Shown here: piece after piece, positions 9,142 through 18,515 of the stretch
Numbering within the stretch: position 1 is the stretch's first letter
Layout of the letters: each line of letters begins with the position of its first letter
Source of the DNA: Gimesia sp.
Lineage (GTDB): Bacteria > Planctomycetota > Planctomycetia > Planctomycetales > Planctomycetaceae
Assembly: GCF_040219335.1 (NCBI RefSeq)
Contig: NZ_JAVJSQ010000019.1
Span: forward strand, 310,001 to 374,000
Direction of reading: 5' to 3'
Length of the DNA stretch: 64,000 nucleotides
Notes under the pieces: generated by a model
Told to the model about the DNA's origin: nothing
Seen by the model: the letters and a program-made list of their open reading frames with translations, nothing else
Databases searched by the model: none
Position numbers and translations under genes: made by a program

Positions 9142-10581
9142 TCAGGCGAACAGATCGTGGACGATGCGACCTTCCACATCGGTCAGGCGGAAGTCGCGAC
9201 CCGCGTGTCGGTAGGTCAGCTTTTCATGATTGATTCCCAGCAGGTGCAGCAGCGTGGCGTGCATATCGTGCATGTGGACCTTGTTCTCAACCGCTTCATG
9301 CCCGAATTCATCGGTCGCCCCAAAGGAAAAACCAGGTTTGACACCGCCGCCACACAGGAAGTGAGTAAAGCCTTTCGGGTTGTGATCGCGACCATCGGCC
9401 CCCTGTTTGAATGGGTTACGACCGAATTCGCCTCCCCACCAGATCAGAGTGTCTTCCAGTAGCCCGCGCTGTTTCATATCAGCGATCAACCCCGCGACCG
9501 GCTTGTCGGTTGCCCGGGCGTGGATCTCGTGCTTCTGAATTTTGCTGTGCTGGTCCCAGCGGGGTGTATTCGCATTGTCGGAATAGTTGACCTGAATATA
9601 GCGGGTCCCCGCCTCAGCCATTCGACGTGCCAGCAGGCACTGACGTCCAAAGTCGTCGGTCGCTTCATCACCAATGCCGTACATTTTGAGCGTCGCCGGA
9701 GATTCCTCAGACAGATCGGTCAGTCCCGGAGCATGTTGCTGCATGCGGAACGCGAGTTCGAACGAATTGACAACCGCCGCCAGTTCATCATCTTCCCGAT
9801 AGGACTGTAGCTGGTCGCGGTTCAGAGACTGCAGTAATGCCAGTTGCTGACGCTGCTTCCTCAGGGGAACCTGACCATTGGTGATATTGTTAAAGCGGGC
9901 CTCACTGGCGGGCTGCCCTGCTCTCCCCAGTGCCGTTCCCTGGTAATGCGAAGGCAGAAAAGCATTGGAGTAATTGCGCGGTCCACCGTTCCCATAAGAG
10001 GGAGATATTGTAATGAAGCCGGGAATGTTTTCGTTTTCCGTTCCCAGACCATAGGTGATCCAGGAGCCGATCGAAGGCATGATCAGATTCGTCGTCCCGG
10101 TGTGCAGAAACAGTGTACTCGGACCATGGGCGACTCCATTCGTGTGCATACTGTGAATGAAACAGAGGTCATCCACGTGACGTCCGATTTCCGGAAACAG
10201 ATCGGATACCCAGTGCCCGCTCTCCCCGTACTGACGGAATTTCCAGGGGGACTGCATGATCTGTTCTTTGCCGTAGGTCCCTGTCTTGGCGATGCTGCGG
10301 GAATTCTTGAATTCCATTTTCTCGCCGTTTTTCTCTTCGAGCAGCGGTTTGTAATCGAAAGTATCGACCTGACTGGGGCCCCCCTGCATAAAGATAAAGA
10401 TGATCCGCTTGGCCCGGGCCGGGAACATCGGCTGCCGGGGTGCCAGTGGATTACCTGTAATGGGACTGGGCGTATTCCCCCGTGCCTGGGAAAGCATTCC
10501 GTTCAGGGCCAGCGCTCCGAAACCGCAGGCGGAAGAACGCAGCAGTTGACGTCGTGTCACAGGGTTATATTGAACTGACAT
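9142..10581 (-). CDS. DUF1501 family exported protein (sulfatase-like fold)
   Basis: A 479-residue protein with a twin-arginine-type N-terminus (TRRQLLRSS then a hydrophobic stretch), which predicts export in folded form. It carries the DUF1501 hallmarks GGPSQVDTFDYKP near residue 65, WGGEFGRNPF near 385, DGRDHNP and HMHDMHATLLHLLG near the end. DUF1501 proteins are abundant in Planctomycetes, distantly resemble the alkaline phosphatase/sulfatase superfamily, and lack an established reaction. It lies 18 bases downstream of a PSCyt/DUF1549/DUF1553 gene, the usual pairing, so the two probably act together. Confidence 0.9.
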   Translation of the reverse strand: MSVQYNPVTRRQLLRSSACGFGALALNGMLSQARGNTPSPITGNPLAPRQPMFPARAKRIIFIFMQGGPSQVDTFDYKPLLEEKNGEKMEFKNSRSIAKTGTYGKEQIMQSPWKFRQYGESGHWVSDLFPEIGRHVDDLCFIHSMHTNGVAHGPSTLFLHTGTTNLIMPSIGSWITYGLGTENENIPGFITISPSYGNGGPRNYSNAFLPSHYQGTALGRAGQPASEARFNNITNGQVPLRKQRQQLALLQSLNRDQLQSYREDDELAAVVNSFELAFRMQQHAPGLTDLSEESPATLKMYGIGDEATDDFGRQCLLARRMAEAGTRYIQVNYSDNANTPRWDQHSKIQKHEIHARATDKPVAGLIADMKQRGLLEDTLIWWGGEFGRNPFKQGADGRDHNPKGFTHFLCGGGVKPGFSFGATDEFGHEAVENKVHMHDMHATLLHLLGINHEKLTYRHAGRDFRLTDVEGRIVHDLFA

Positions 10582-10599
10582 GGAATCACTCCAGGTTCG

Positions 10600-13449
10600 T
10601 TATTGAATGTAGCGAAAATCAATACAGGCAATCATGGTCTGGCAGAAGGCGGTCCAGGCTTCGATCTGTTCCGAAGCAGTTTCTGTCTGCGACAGTTCCA
10701 GGAATCGCTCTGCATTTGCCTTCTCTGTTGCGTATGGCAGACGTCCCAGCATGATCCTGAATAAGGCGTCAATGCGGGCTGACTGATCGGCGGGATAGTC
10801 GTGATTCACGCGCCGAGCGATCTGCTCGGCCTGCTGCATCACGAAGGGGTTATTCATCAGATACAGCGCCTGTGTGGACAGAGTACTCGTATTCCGGCGT
10901 CCTACGGACAGATTGGGATCGGGGAAATCAAACACTGCCAGCAGTTCGTGTAGACGATTGCGGAATACCGGGATATAGACACTGCGGTAATTATTTTTGA
11001 ACTCGTAACCGTATTCTGATTTCGTACCGGGGCGGACCGTCTGATCGTGCTGCTTAAGGTCGAGGTCACCACTGACAAACAGGATCGTGTCGCGAATCGC
11101 TTCGGCATCCAGGCGACGGTGGTTTTGATGAGTGAGCAGGCGATTGTCCGGATCGGCAGCACGCTGTGCAGCCGTGGAATGACTCGAGAGCCGATAGGTT
11201 CGCGACAGAACGATTTCACGAATCAGGGCTTTGGTTGACCAGCCATTTTCGATCAGACGCTGTGCCAGGTAGTCGAGCAGTTCGGGGTGCGAGGGTGTTT
11301 CTCCCCGTATTCCAAAGTTATCCACGGTTCGCACCAGTCCGGCACCGAACAGATGCTGCCAGACGCGATTCGCATACACGCGGGCGGTCAGTGGATTCTC
11401 CGGGCTGGCAACCCATTCCGCCAGTTGCAGACGCCCACTGGCATCAGCGGGAATCACCGGGGCCGACTCAGTCTGGGCGACTGTGAGAAATCCACGAGGG
11501 ACCTTCTTACCCAGTTGATGCACATTCCCGCGAATCAGCAGATGATAATCACCTGGTTCCTCCCCTTCATAGACCGACATGATTTCCGGTACTTCCGGAG
11601 GCGCGTTCTGCTTGCGTTCTGCAATCTCATCTCGAATGGATTTGATTTTACGCTGCGTGGCTTTGATCTTACTTAAGGTCTGCTCGTATTGGGGATTGAT
11701 TTCCGGTTCTGTTTCGCTGGCAGAGGCGCTGACGGGAATCGACACGAAACGGATGGCATCGACAATCACGTAGCCATCGGTGCCTTCATTCGAGACAACA
11801 ATTTCTTCTTCCTCTGTTCCCCGGAAGTCAAATTTACCCAGAGAGGCGAATGTGCCGTCCGTCGGTTGTACCCGCTGGTTGACATACACTGTCTGCTGAC
11901 CGGTTGCGGTCTTAATGGTGACGGGCACACGCGAAGCGCGGGACTCCGCCGAGTTGTAAGCCAGCTGCACATCGTAACGCCCTGACTTGAGCTGTCGTGG
12001 CGTGAATGTGACCAGCTTTTTGCCTTTGGCCTGTTGCTGGTCGTGGATATAGCCTTTGCCGATGAAGTCTTTATAGAACGTGGATTGCTTCCAGTCTCCC
12101 ACCAGGGTCGCGGAGGAATCATCGAGTGTGATCGTATTCAGTTCCGCCTTCAGTTGTTTCAATTCTTTCTGGCTGGCCTTCTGCGCGGACGTGAGTTGTG
12201 CCAGGGCTTTCTCATACTCGATTCGCGCCTGTTCCTGCTGTCCCGGTAGTGGTAACGGACGCTTCGTCCAGCCGGAAACATTACCGGGGGTCAGCACCTT
12301 GGTACTGCGGAGAATGCCGGCCAGGGCGTAATAATCGGAAGCGGGAATGGGATCGAACTTGTGATCGTGGCAGCGGGCACAGCCGAGTGTCATCCCAAGG
12401 AACGATCGACCGATGGTCTGAATCTGCTCATCGATCACGTCCATCCGCAGTTGTTCTTTATCCTGCTGTTCGTAATTGGTCGGTCCCAGCAGCAGAAAGG
12501 CGGTCGCGATGAGTTGGTCCTGGCGTTCGCGGAAGTCGTCTGAGTCCAGCAGGTCGCCTGCGATCTGTTCCTTGATGAACTGATGAAACGGCTTGTCTTC
12601 ATTGAAAGAGTCGATTACATAGTTGCGATATCGCCAGGCGGAATTGTAGAGCAGAGAACGACCACCGCCCGTCGACTGTGAGAAGCGCGCCACGTCCAGC
12701 CAGTAGCGACCCCAGCGTTCGCCAAAGTGGGGGGAATCCAGCAGTTGGTCGACCAGGCGGGCCGTTGCATCCTCGCTGGTATCGTTCAGGTATTCATCGA
12801 TCTGTGTGGGAGTCGGTGGCAGACCGGTTAAGTCATAATACAGGCGGCGTACCAGAGTCGTCCGATCGGCGAGTTTCGACGGTTGCAAAGCTTGCTGCCT
12901 GGAACGAATGAACGCATCGATGGGACTCTGCTTCCAGGCCGGTTCTGTGACCTGGGGAGGATTCGGCTGCTTCACCGGCTGGAAGGACCAGAACTGCCGA
13001 CCCTGTTCGAGATCGATCTGCTGACTGACGACTTTGCTTTCGCCTTTGCGTGGATCGGGAGCCCCCATTTTGATCCAGGTTTCGAAATCCTGAATGATTT
13101 CATCGGAGAGCTTTCCCGACGGAGGCATTTCATAACTCTCGAACCGCAGTGATTCGAGCAGCATGCTCTCTTCAGGTTTTCCGGGGACTACAGAAGGGCC
13201 GGAATCACCCCCCTGCAAGGTTCCCGCGCGGGTGTCTAGCAACAGTCCGCCGCGAATCGATTTCGCATCTGCTGCGTGACATTCATAGCAGTGTTTGATC
13301 AGCACCGGTCGAATTTTCGTTTCGAAGAATTCAACCTCATGATCCTTGAGCGGGGCTTCTTCTGCGGAGAGATCCTGCAGGTTCGTGAATGTTAATGCTG
13401 CAGTAGCCATTAGAAGCATTAACCAGGATTGTCGCGCGTGCCGCCGCAT
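10600..13449 (-). CDS. PSCyt1-DUF1549-DUF1553 exported protein with a golvesin-C-like insert
   Basis: A 949-residue protein with a signal peptide. A planctomycete cytochrome-like domain carries CYECH at residues 54-58 and EMPPSGKL near 107. DUF1549 follows (LYYDLTGLPPTP near 205; CARCHDHKFDPI near 357). Residues about 442-571 resemble the golvesin C-terminal-like domain (GDWKQSTFYKDFIGKGYIHD, SGRYDVQLAYN, VDAIRFV), then a short coiled coil and DUF1553 (ENPLTARVYANRVWQHLFG). Such proteins are presumed to bind heme c and act at or outside the membrane, possibly in polymer breakdown; no activity is proven. It forms a two-gene operon with the downstream DUF1501 gene. Confidence 0.9.
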   Translation of the reverse strand: MRRHARQSWLMLLMATAALTFTNLQDLSAEEAPLKDHEVEFFETKIRPVLIKHCYECHAADAKSIRGGLLLDTRAGTLQGGDSGPSVVPGKPEESMLLESLRFESYEMPPSGKLSDEIIQDFETWIKMGAPDPRKGESKVVSQQIDLEQGRQFWSFQPVKQPNPPQVTEPAWKQSPIDAFIRSRQQALQPSKLADRTTLVRRLYYDLTGLPPTPTQIDEYLNDTSEDATARLVDQLLDSPHFGERWGRYWLDVARFSQSTGGGRSLLYNSAWRYRNYVIDSFNEDKPFHQFIKEQIAGDLLDSDDFRERQDQLIATAFLLLGPTNYEQQDKEQLRMDVIDEQIQTIGRSFLGMTLGCARCHDHKFDPIPASDYYALAGILRSTKVLTPGNVSGWTKRPLPLPGQQEQARIEYEKALAQLTSAQKASQKELKQLKAELNTITLDDSSATLVGDWKQSTFYKDFIGKGYIHDQQQAKGKKLVTFTPRQLKSGRYDVQLAYNSAESRASRVPVTIKTATGQQTVYVNQRVQPTDGTFASLGKFDFRGTEEEEIVVSNEGTDGYVIVDAIRFVSIPVSASASETEPEINPQYEQTLSKIKATQRKIKSIRDEIAERKQNAPPEVPEIMSVYEGEEPGDYHLLIRGNVHQLGKKVPRGFLTVAQTESAPVIPADASGRLQLAEWVASPENPLTARVYANRVWQHLFGAGLVRTVDNFGIRGETPSHPELLDYLAQRLIENGWSTKALIREIVLSRTYRLSSHSTAAQRAADPDNRLLTHQNHRRLDAEAIRDTILFVSGDLDLKQHDQTVRPGTKSEYGYEFKNNYRSVYIPVFRNRLHELLAVFDFPDPNLSVGRRNTSTLSTQALYLMNNPFVMQQAEQIARRVNHDYPADQSARIDALFRIMLGRLPYATEKANAERFLELSQTETASEQIEAWTAFCQTMIACIDFRYIQ

Positions 13450-13620
13450 TGCCAGTACTCCTCACCTCTGAAACAGAGAGATGGATCTGTCGATCTTCAG
13501 AAACAGACGTATTTAATCAACTTATGTTTATATCAAGATTTACGAGTGGAAACAACTCTTTTTTGCCTGTCAGACCCGTTCACATTCATACATATCGGGG
13601 ATTTCTGGTGCGAAGATACA

Positions 13621-13657
13621 AAAAAAATCCCCCGACTCGGTTTACGGAATCGGGGGA
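13621..13657 (-). terminator. Rho-independent terminator after the Spy-like gene
   Basis: An eight-base stem (TCCCCCGA with TCGGGGGA) is followed on the minus strand by a run of seven T. It lies 63 bases beyond the stop of the Spy-like gene and upstream of the next PSCyt gene, so it separates the sigma-led operon from the second PSCyt/DUF1501 pair. Confidence 0.8.
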
Positions 13658-13675
13658 GCGAATAGTGACAGGCTT

Positions 13676-13704
13676 GCCTGTTCCTTCAGCACGTTGGAAC
13701 AGGC
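13676..13704 (-). other. Second hairpin in the 3' untranslated region
   Basis: A nine-base stem (GCCTGTTCC with GGAACAGGC) has an 11-base loop and lies between the Spy-like stop and the terminator hairpin. Without a T-run of its own it may protect the 3' end or assist termination. Confidence 0.45.
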
Positions 13705-13719
13705 ACCATATCAACAGAA

Positions 13720-14232
13720 CTAGCTGTTTTTCTTTTTCTTCTTGCCAGCTTTACCCGGTTTTTTGATTTTGGCGAGTTGCTCTGAAGTCAGAACTGATTC
13801 CAGCTTGCCACGGACTTCTCCGTTCAGTTTGCGGGTAGCAGCAGTCACTTCTTTCATCTGCTTTTGCTGCTCGTCAGTCAGTTTGACGGCTTCGTTCACA
13901 GAATCACGAAGTTCTTTTCCTTTTTTGCCGGCATCTTTCGCTGCTTTCATGGCTTCCCGACGGGCTTTCAGCTGATCGGGAGTCATAATTTCGCGATTTT
14001 TCTTCTGCAGGGCGACAAATTGCGGCGTGTATTCTTTCTTCAGTGCGGCAACTTTTTCTTTCTGCTCTGCATTCAGTTCGATGGAGTCAGGCAGGTTCAG
14101 GGCCTGGATCCGAACTGCGGGCTGCTTCTTGTTGCCTTTTTTCTTTTTTGCACCTTTTTCAGCTGCATCTACAGTCGCGACACAGGCCAGGATCAGAGCA
14201 AAGGTCAGAAGCGCTTTCGATACTTTCAACAT
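13720..14232 (-). CDS. Small secreted Lys-rich Spy/CpxP-like protein
   Basis: A 170-residue protein with a signal peptide (cleavage near VDAAEK), Lys-rich ends and a helical middle. LNAEQKEKVAALKKEY and LTDEQQKQMKEV resemble the LTxxQ repeats of the Spy/CpxP periplasmic chaperone family. It is the last gene of the ECF sigma-PSCyt-DUF1501 series, 77 bases after DUF1501, and is followed by two hairpins. The chaperone role is inferred from the repeat pattern; the basic tails could also bind polyanions. Confidence 0.65.
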   Translation of the reverse strand: MLKVSKALLTFALILACVATVDAAEKGAKKKKGNKKQPAVRIQALNLPDSIELNAEQKEKVAALKKEYTPQFVALQKKNREIMTPDQLKARREAMKAAKDAGKKGKELRDSVNEAVKLTDEQQKQMKEVTAATRKLNGEVRGKLESVLTSEQLAKIKKPGKAGKKKKKNS

Positions 14233-14309
14233 TCGTATTCCCCCTCAGGAAATTATATAAAATGCCAGAGAACACCATTGCACCTGGCGGTTGAAGCCAA
14301 TGCTCAGTT

Positions 14310-15608
14310 TCAGCTGAACAGTTCGTTAATCACGGAACCATCGCGTACGATTGTGATCGGACGACCGGTGTTCGTGTGGTATTCCCGGGTAAAGTCAATC
14401 CCCAGGTTGTGGTAGAAGGAGGCAGCGACATCGTCGGGAGACCGGCCGGCGTCAGCAGGCTCAGTACCATTGGCGGTACTCTTACCGATGACCTGGCCTC
14501 CTTTGACCATGCCACCTGCCATCAGCATGAACATACAACGGGGGTAGTGATCCCGTCCGCCACGCTGCGTATTGATCTTGGGAGTACGTCCGAATTCCCC
14601 GGTGACATAGACCGCCGTGGTTTCCAGCAGTCCCTTTTCAGCCAGTCCGTTGAACAGAGCAGACAGCCCTTCATCGAACGGAGGCAGCAGTCGGTTTTCC
14701 AGGCTTTCCCAGTTGTTGCGGTGTGTATCCCAGCCCCCCATGGAGACCGTGACGAATCGCACGCCAGATTCCACCAGCCGCGATGCCAGCAGACAGCTCT
14801 GACCAAAACTTGATTCGCCGAACTGTTTCGTGAATGCCGGCGATTCTTTCGAAATGTCGAAGGCATCACGGGCACGCTTGGAAGTGATGATGGCATGCGC
14901 CTGCTGTCCGAAACGATCCAGACCTTCGATCAACTGCGAATTCTTTTCCAGGCTGTTGAAAGTCTGGTCGATGTCCCGCAGCAGTGTCTCGCGGCGTTCG
15001 ATGTTTTCGACGGTCAATCCCGAACGCAGCGAAATGCCACGCACGTTGAACGGCTGACCGGGACGCGGAGTCGCACCGGTATTCAGCGGAGCGTACTTCA
15101 CTCCCAGGAAGCCTGGTTTCTGAGTGGAGTTCGGAATCGAAACATAAGGCGGCAGGTTAGCCGGTCCTGGATATTCCTTGGTGAAGACCGCACCGTATCC
15201 CGGGTATTCCAGTGAAGGCAGCGGACGGCTGCCAGTATTGACATATTCGCGACCCAAAGCATGCGCGGCAACGGAGTGCGAGACACCCCGCAGCAGAGCG
15301 TATTTATCCATGCAGGAAGCCAGTTTAGGCAGATGCTCGGAGATCTCGATGCCACTCACATTCGTTTTGATCTGCTTGAATTCGCCCCGGTATTCACTGG
15401 ATGATTCCGGTTTGAGGTCGAAGGTATCCATGTGGGAAGGACCGCCGGAAAGCTCGATGAAGATGGCGGAAGTCGCCTGCTTCGGTTTTGCTTCGCCGGC
15501 ATCCACCATCCGCAGATAAGAGGAGAGTGTCAGCCCGGTGAAACCGAGCGTCCCGATTTTCAAAAAGTCGCGGCGCTTCACTCCATCGCATGTCATAGAT
15601 ACGGCCAT
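14310..15608 (-). CDS. DUF1501 family exported protein (second copy)
   Basis: A 432-residue protein with a clear twin-arginine signal (RRDFLKIGTLGFTGLTLSS). Typical motifs are GGPSHMDTFDLKP near residue 55, GGWDTHRNNW near 290, VTGEFGRTPK near 340 and GGRDHYP near 355. It is shorter than the other DUF1501 protein in this window and diverged from it. It lies downstream of the PSCyt gene in the sigma-led series, so the pair is probably cotranscribed. The reaction is unknown. Confidence 0.9.
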   Translation of the reverse strand: MAVSMTCDGVKRRDFLKIGTLGFTGLTLSSYLRMVDAGEAKPKQATSAIFIELSGGPSHMDTFDLKPESSSEYRGEFKQIKTNVSGIEISEHLPKLASCMDKYALLRGVSHSVAAHALGREYVNTGSRPLPSLEYPGYGAVFTKEYPGPANLPPYVSIPNSTQKPGFLGVKYAPLNTGATPRPGQPFNVRGISLRSGLTVENIERRETLLRDIDQTFNSLEKNSQLIEGLDRFGQQAHAIITSKRARDAFDISKESPAFTKQFGESSFGQSCLLASRLVESGVRFVTVSMGGWDTHRNNWESLENRLLPPFDEGLSALFNGLAEKGLLETTAVYVTGEFGRTPKINTQRGGRDHYPRCMFMLMAGGMVKGGQVIGKSTANGTEPADAGRSPDDVAASFYHNLGIDFTREYHTNTGRPITIVRDGSVINELFS

Positions 15609-15701
15609 TAGAGTTCCTTTCAGAATGAGGTGCCTGAATCACGGCGTTCAGGCTGTGTGTGGATGTAATTGTTTGAATAGGTTCTTGTCTGCCGAAGCGG
15701 T

Positions 15702-18464
15702 TTAGTGATTCAGCATGAATTCTTTGGTATTCAGTACGGCCCAGATCAGGTCGTAAATACCAGCCATTTTGTCTTTCGATTCTTCGATGTACTTCTTCGC
15801 AGACTCGGTTTCCTGTTCCGTGGGATAACGGCTCAGGCTCCGCAAGTATGTCCGGGTGATGATCTCTTCGGTTTTCTCTGCGGAGATCGGTTCTTCCAGG
15901 GTTTGTACCTTGGCCGGACTGTTCTGGGCACGACCTGCATTCTGTCGTACTTTCTTCAATTCTGCAGTCAGAGTTCGCAGACGCTTCTGTGCCTGTTGCA
16001 GCTGCTTTTTCTTATCTTCCTGCTTCTTGAGCTGGGCGACCCGCTGTTTCAACTGCTGTGCCTGCTCTTTGAGCTGATCGGCACGATCGTTCATGCGAGT
16101 TTTCTGAGCATTCTTAGCTTCGACGGCTCCCAGTTGCTGTCCCACCTGGAACAACCAGCTGCTGTTGGAGCGGTTGATAGCGGAATACACATCGTTGTCG
16201 TTCTTAATGTACATGGTCTGCAGCAGGCTGGGATCAACAGAGCGATCGCAGTCACAGTTGCTTTCCCGGGTCGAGCGTCCGAAGATCGTCAACGCGTATT
16301 GCTTGTCGCGGAGAGCCCGGTTCCGGACTCCCGAAGCAGCGATGCCGATGGCCCGTTCGTCGACACTGTTTTTCATACTGTCGATGGCATCGTCCGAAGC
16401 GGTTGCCTGGTGAATCGCATCGTAGAGCACTTCGGCCGGCATCCGGTGAGGAATATAGTGGCTGAAGTTGACTTCATCGAGTTCATTAGTCGGGTTGGTT
16501 TTCCAGCTGCGCTGGTAGGTGTCGCTGTTGGCGATTTCCCGGTGCAGCCATTTCATGTCGTAATCGTGTTTCACGAATTCACGAGAAAGGTAATCCAGCA
16601 GCGGAGCATTGCTCGGAGGATTGGCCAGGTTCAGGTCATCAGCCGGTTCAATAATGCCCCGGTTGAAGTAGGCAGACCAGACACGGTTCACGAATGCTTT
16701 CGCGAAGAACGGGTTGTTTTCCCGACGTAACCATTCCATCAACGCAGCGCGGGGGTCATCCATTTCGTTGATCTCGACGACTTCAGCTCCCAGAAGCTTG
16801 GCGGTTGCCGGGCTCTGGTTGCGTCCCTGTCGACGCTGCTTTTTGTTTTTGTTCTTATTTTGATTCTTGTTCGCAGGACGGGCCTTGGGAACATACACTT
16901 CCATGAAAGGTACGGTTTCCCCTTTGTTGACCTGCTTATTCAGCTCGCGGAGTAATTGGTTACCGCGGAGCTTGTCTGCACCCAGCTCTTCGACCATCGC
17001 CGCATATTCCTGGCGCGACTCGGGATTGACTCCGAAGTTGACGCGGGTAAAGAAGCCGCGGAATTCTTTGAAGTCGTTCTGGGTCCACTGGTCAAAGGGG
17101 TGCTTGTGGCACTGGGCACATTGAATGCGAATCCCCAGGAAGGTATAGGCGAAGCCGAGTACCCGATCGTCTGGGTTACGGAAATTCCGCCGGGCCCAGT
17201 AGTAAGGCATATGCTCGCGATCAGCAAAATCCTGCCCTGGTTTGTCCTGGTAAATGGCGTTCATGTTCTTGGTGAACTGATCGAAGTCTTCCCCTTTTTC
17301 ACGGCTGGTGGCCAGCAGGATGCCTTCGACAATGTCGTCATAGCCAGCGTTGTCCGTGACGCGTTTTTTAATCCAGTCGTACCATTCCTGGCTCGGTTTG
17401 TCGCGAACGGGAGCGACGTTGATCAGATCATCATAGTTATTCTGGGTGAAGTCACAGAGCTTGGTGGTCCACCAGGCAGCGTAGCCGGGGCTTTCCAGCA
17501 ACTCGTCGATTTTCTCAGCACGCTTGTTGGGGGAGGTGTTCTTGAGGAAGGCTTCAACTTCATGCGGTGCGGGTAATGTTCCGGACAGATCCAGGCTGAC
17601 GCGGCGGAGGAACTCGGTGTCATCACAGAGATCTGCGGGGACCACACCCAGTTTCTGCAGTTTGTTGACGACCAGCTTGTCGACCTTGGTAGAAGCAGCG
17701 ACCTGTGGATACTTGTCGCCATATTGATCGGAAACGGGCTGCAGTACGGGAACGGGAATCACGCCGGCATCGTAGAACACAACCACGTGCGTATCGCCTG
17801 GTTTGTTGGAAGTGACCAGACCTTCTTCATTGATGGTCGCGATCTGCTCGTTGTTCGTCTGGAAGCGGCAGATGGGGGTTACGTTTTCACGAGTACCATC
17901 AGACCAGACGGCAACCGCTTTCAGCTGAACGGTCTCACCTTCTTTGCTGAACTGAATCGCATTCGGAGTGACTTCCAGGCGATCGAACTTGGGTGCGTCT
18001 TTGGGTACTCCCTGTGCGCCGCCGGCAATCCAGCGGGTCAGCAGGCGATGCTGCCAGCTGTTGAGCTCGAAACGTTTGCCCCCTTCGTGTTCAATTTCAT
18101 TCAAAGGCTTCTGAATGATCAGGCTTTTGCCGGGCTCTTTCATGTTGACCCGGTCAGCTTCGGCGTTGGTCAACTCTTTGTGGTCCATGACGAAGTCGTA
18201 ACCGAACAGAGACAGACGGAAATCGCCTTTGCCCTGGAACGAACCGTGACAGGCGCGGCCGTTACAGCCCTGTTTTCCCAACAAAGGCACGACGTGCTGC
18301 TGGAACTGGGGAACTTCCTGAGTGGATTCATCAGCATACCGCTGATCGACCGGCTGTTTGACCTGATCGGATTCTGCGGCGGTCGCTGTCAGGGAAAACA
18401 GCGCCAGTGCCAGCATACCTGCTGTGAGAGAGTAAACACTACGATAGAGTTTGAGTGATTTCAT
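15702..18464 (-). CDS. DUF1549-DUF1553 exported protein with CX4CH motif, Ig-like domain and coiled-coil insert
   Basis: A 920-residue protein starting at MKSLKLY, preceded by an AAGG site and opening a signal peptide. Near the N-terminus is GCNGRACHG (residues 66-74), a CX4CH rather than CXXCH motif, followed by GKGDFRLSLFGYD. An Ig-like BIG2-type segment lies at about 145-235. DUF1549 comes next (RRVSLDLSGTLPAP; CAQCHKHPFDQW), then a Lys/Asn-rich patch (near residue 540) and DUF1553. A charged Gln/Lys coiled coil of about 60 residues is inserted before the last 73 residues. It is probably a cell-envelope protein paired with the downstream DUF1501 protein; function is not established. Confidence 0.88.
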   Translation of the reverse strand: MKSLKLYRSVYSLTAGMLALALFSLTATAAESDQVKQPVDQRYADESTQEVPQFQQHVVPLLGKQGCNGRACHGSFQGKGDFRLSLFGYDFVMDHKELTNAEADRVNMKEPGKSLIIQKPLNEIEHEGGKRFELNSWQHRLLTRWIAGGAQGVPKDAPKFDRLEVTPNAIQFSKEGETVQLKAVAVWSDGTRENVTPICRFQTNNEQIATINEEGLVTSNKPGDTHVVVFYDAGVIPVPVLQPVSDQYGDKYPQVAASTKVDKLVVNKLQKLGVVPADLCDDTEFLRRVSLDLSGTLPAPHEVEAFLKNTSPNKRAEKIDELLESPGYAAWWTTKLCDFTQNNYDDLINVAPVRDKPSQEWYDWIKKRVTDNAGYDDIVEGILLATSREKGEDFDQFTKNMNAIYQDKPGQDFADREHMPYYWARRNFRNPDDRVLGFAYTFLGIRIQCAQCHKHPFDQWTQNDFKEFRGFFTRVNFGVNPESRQEYAAMVEELGADKLRGNQLLRELNKQVNKGETVPFMEVYVPKARPANKNQNKNKNKKQRRQGRNQSPATAKLLGAEVVEINEMDDPRAALMEWLRRENNPFFAKAFVNRVWSAYFNRGIIEPADDLNLANPPSNAPLLDYLSREFVKHDYDMKWLHREIANSDTYQRSWKTNPTNELDEVNFSHYIPHRMPAEVLYDAIHQATASDDAIDSMKNSVDERAIGIAASGVRNRALRDKQYALTIFGRSTRESNCDCDRSVDPSLLQTMYIKNDNDVYSAINRSNSSWLFQVGQQLGAVEAKNAQKTRMNDRADQLKEQAQQLKQRVAQLKKQEDKKKQLQQAQKRLRTLTAELKKVRQNAGRAQNSPAKVQTLEEPISAEKTEEIITRTYLRSLSRYPTEQETESAKKYIEESKDKMAGIYDLIWAVLNTKEFMLNH

Positions 18465-18515
18465 ACCACACCTTGCAATAAGGAAGACAACTGTGTCTGT
18501 CAAAAGGTAATCCGG

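Noticed and set aside
15705-16730. 341-codon plus-strand ORF opposite the PSCyt gene
   Set aside because: It lies entirely antisense to a well-supported coding sequence with conserved DUF1549/DUF1553 motifs, and its translation shows no domain.
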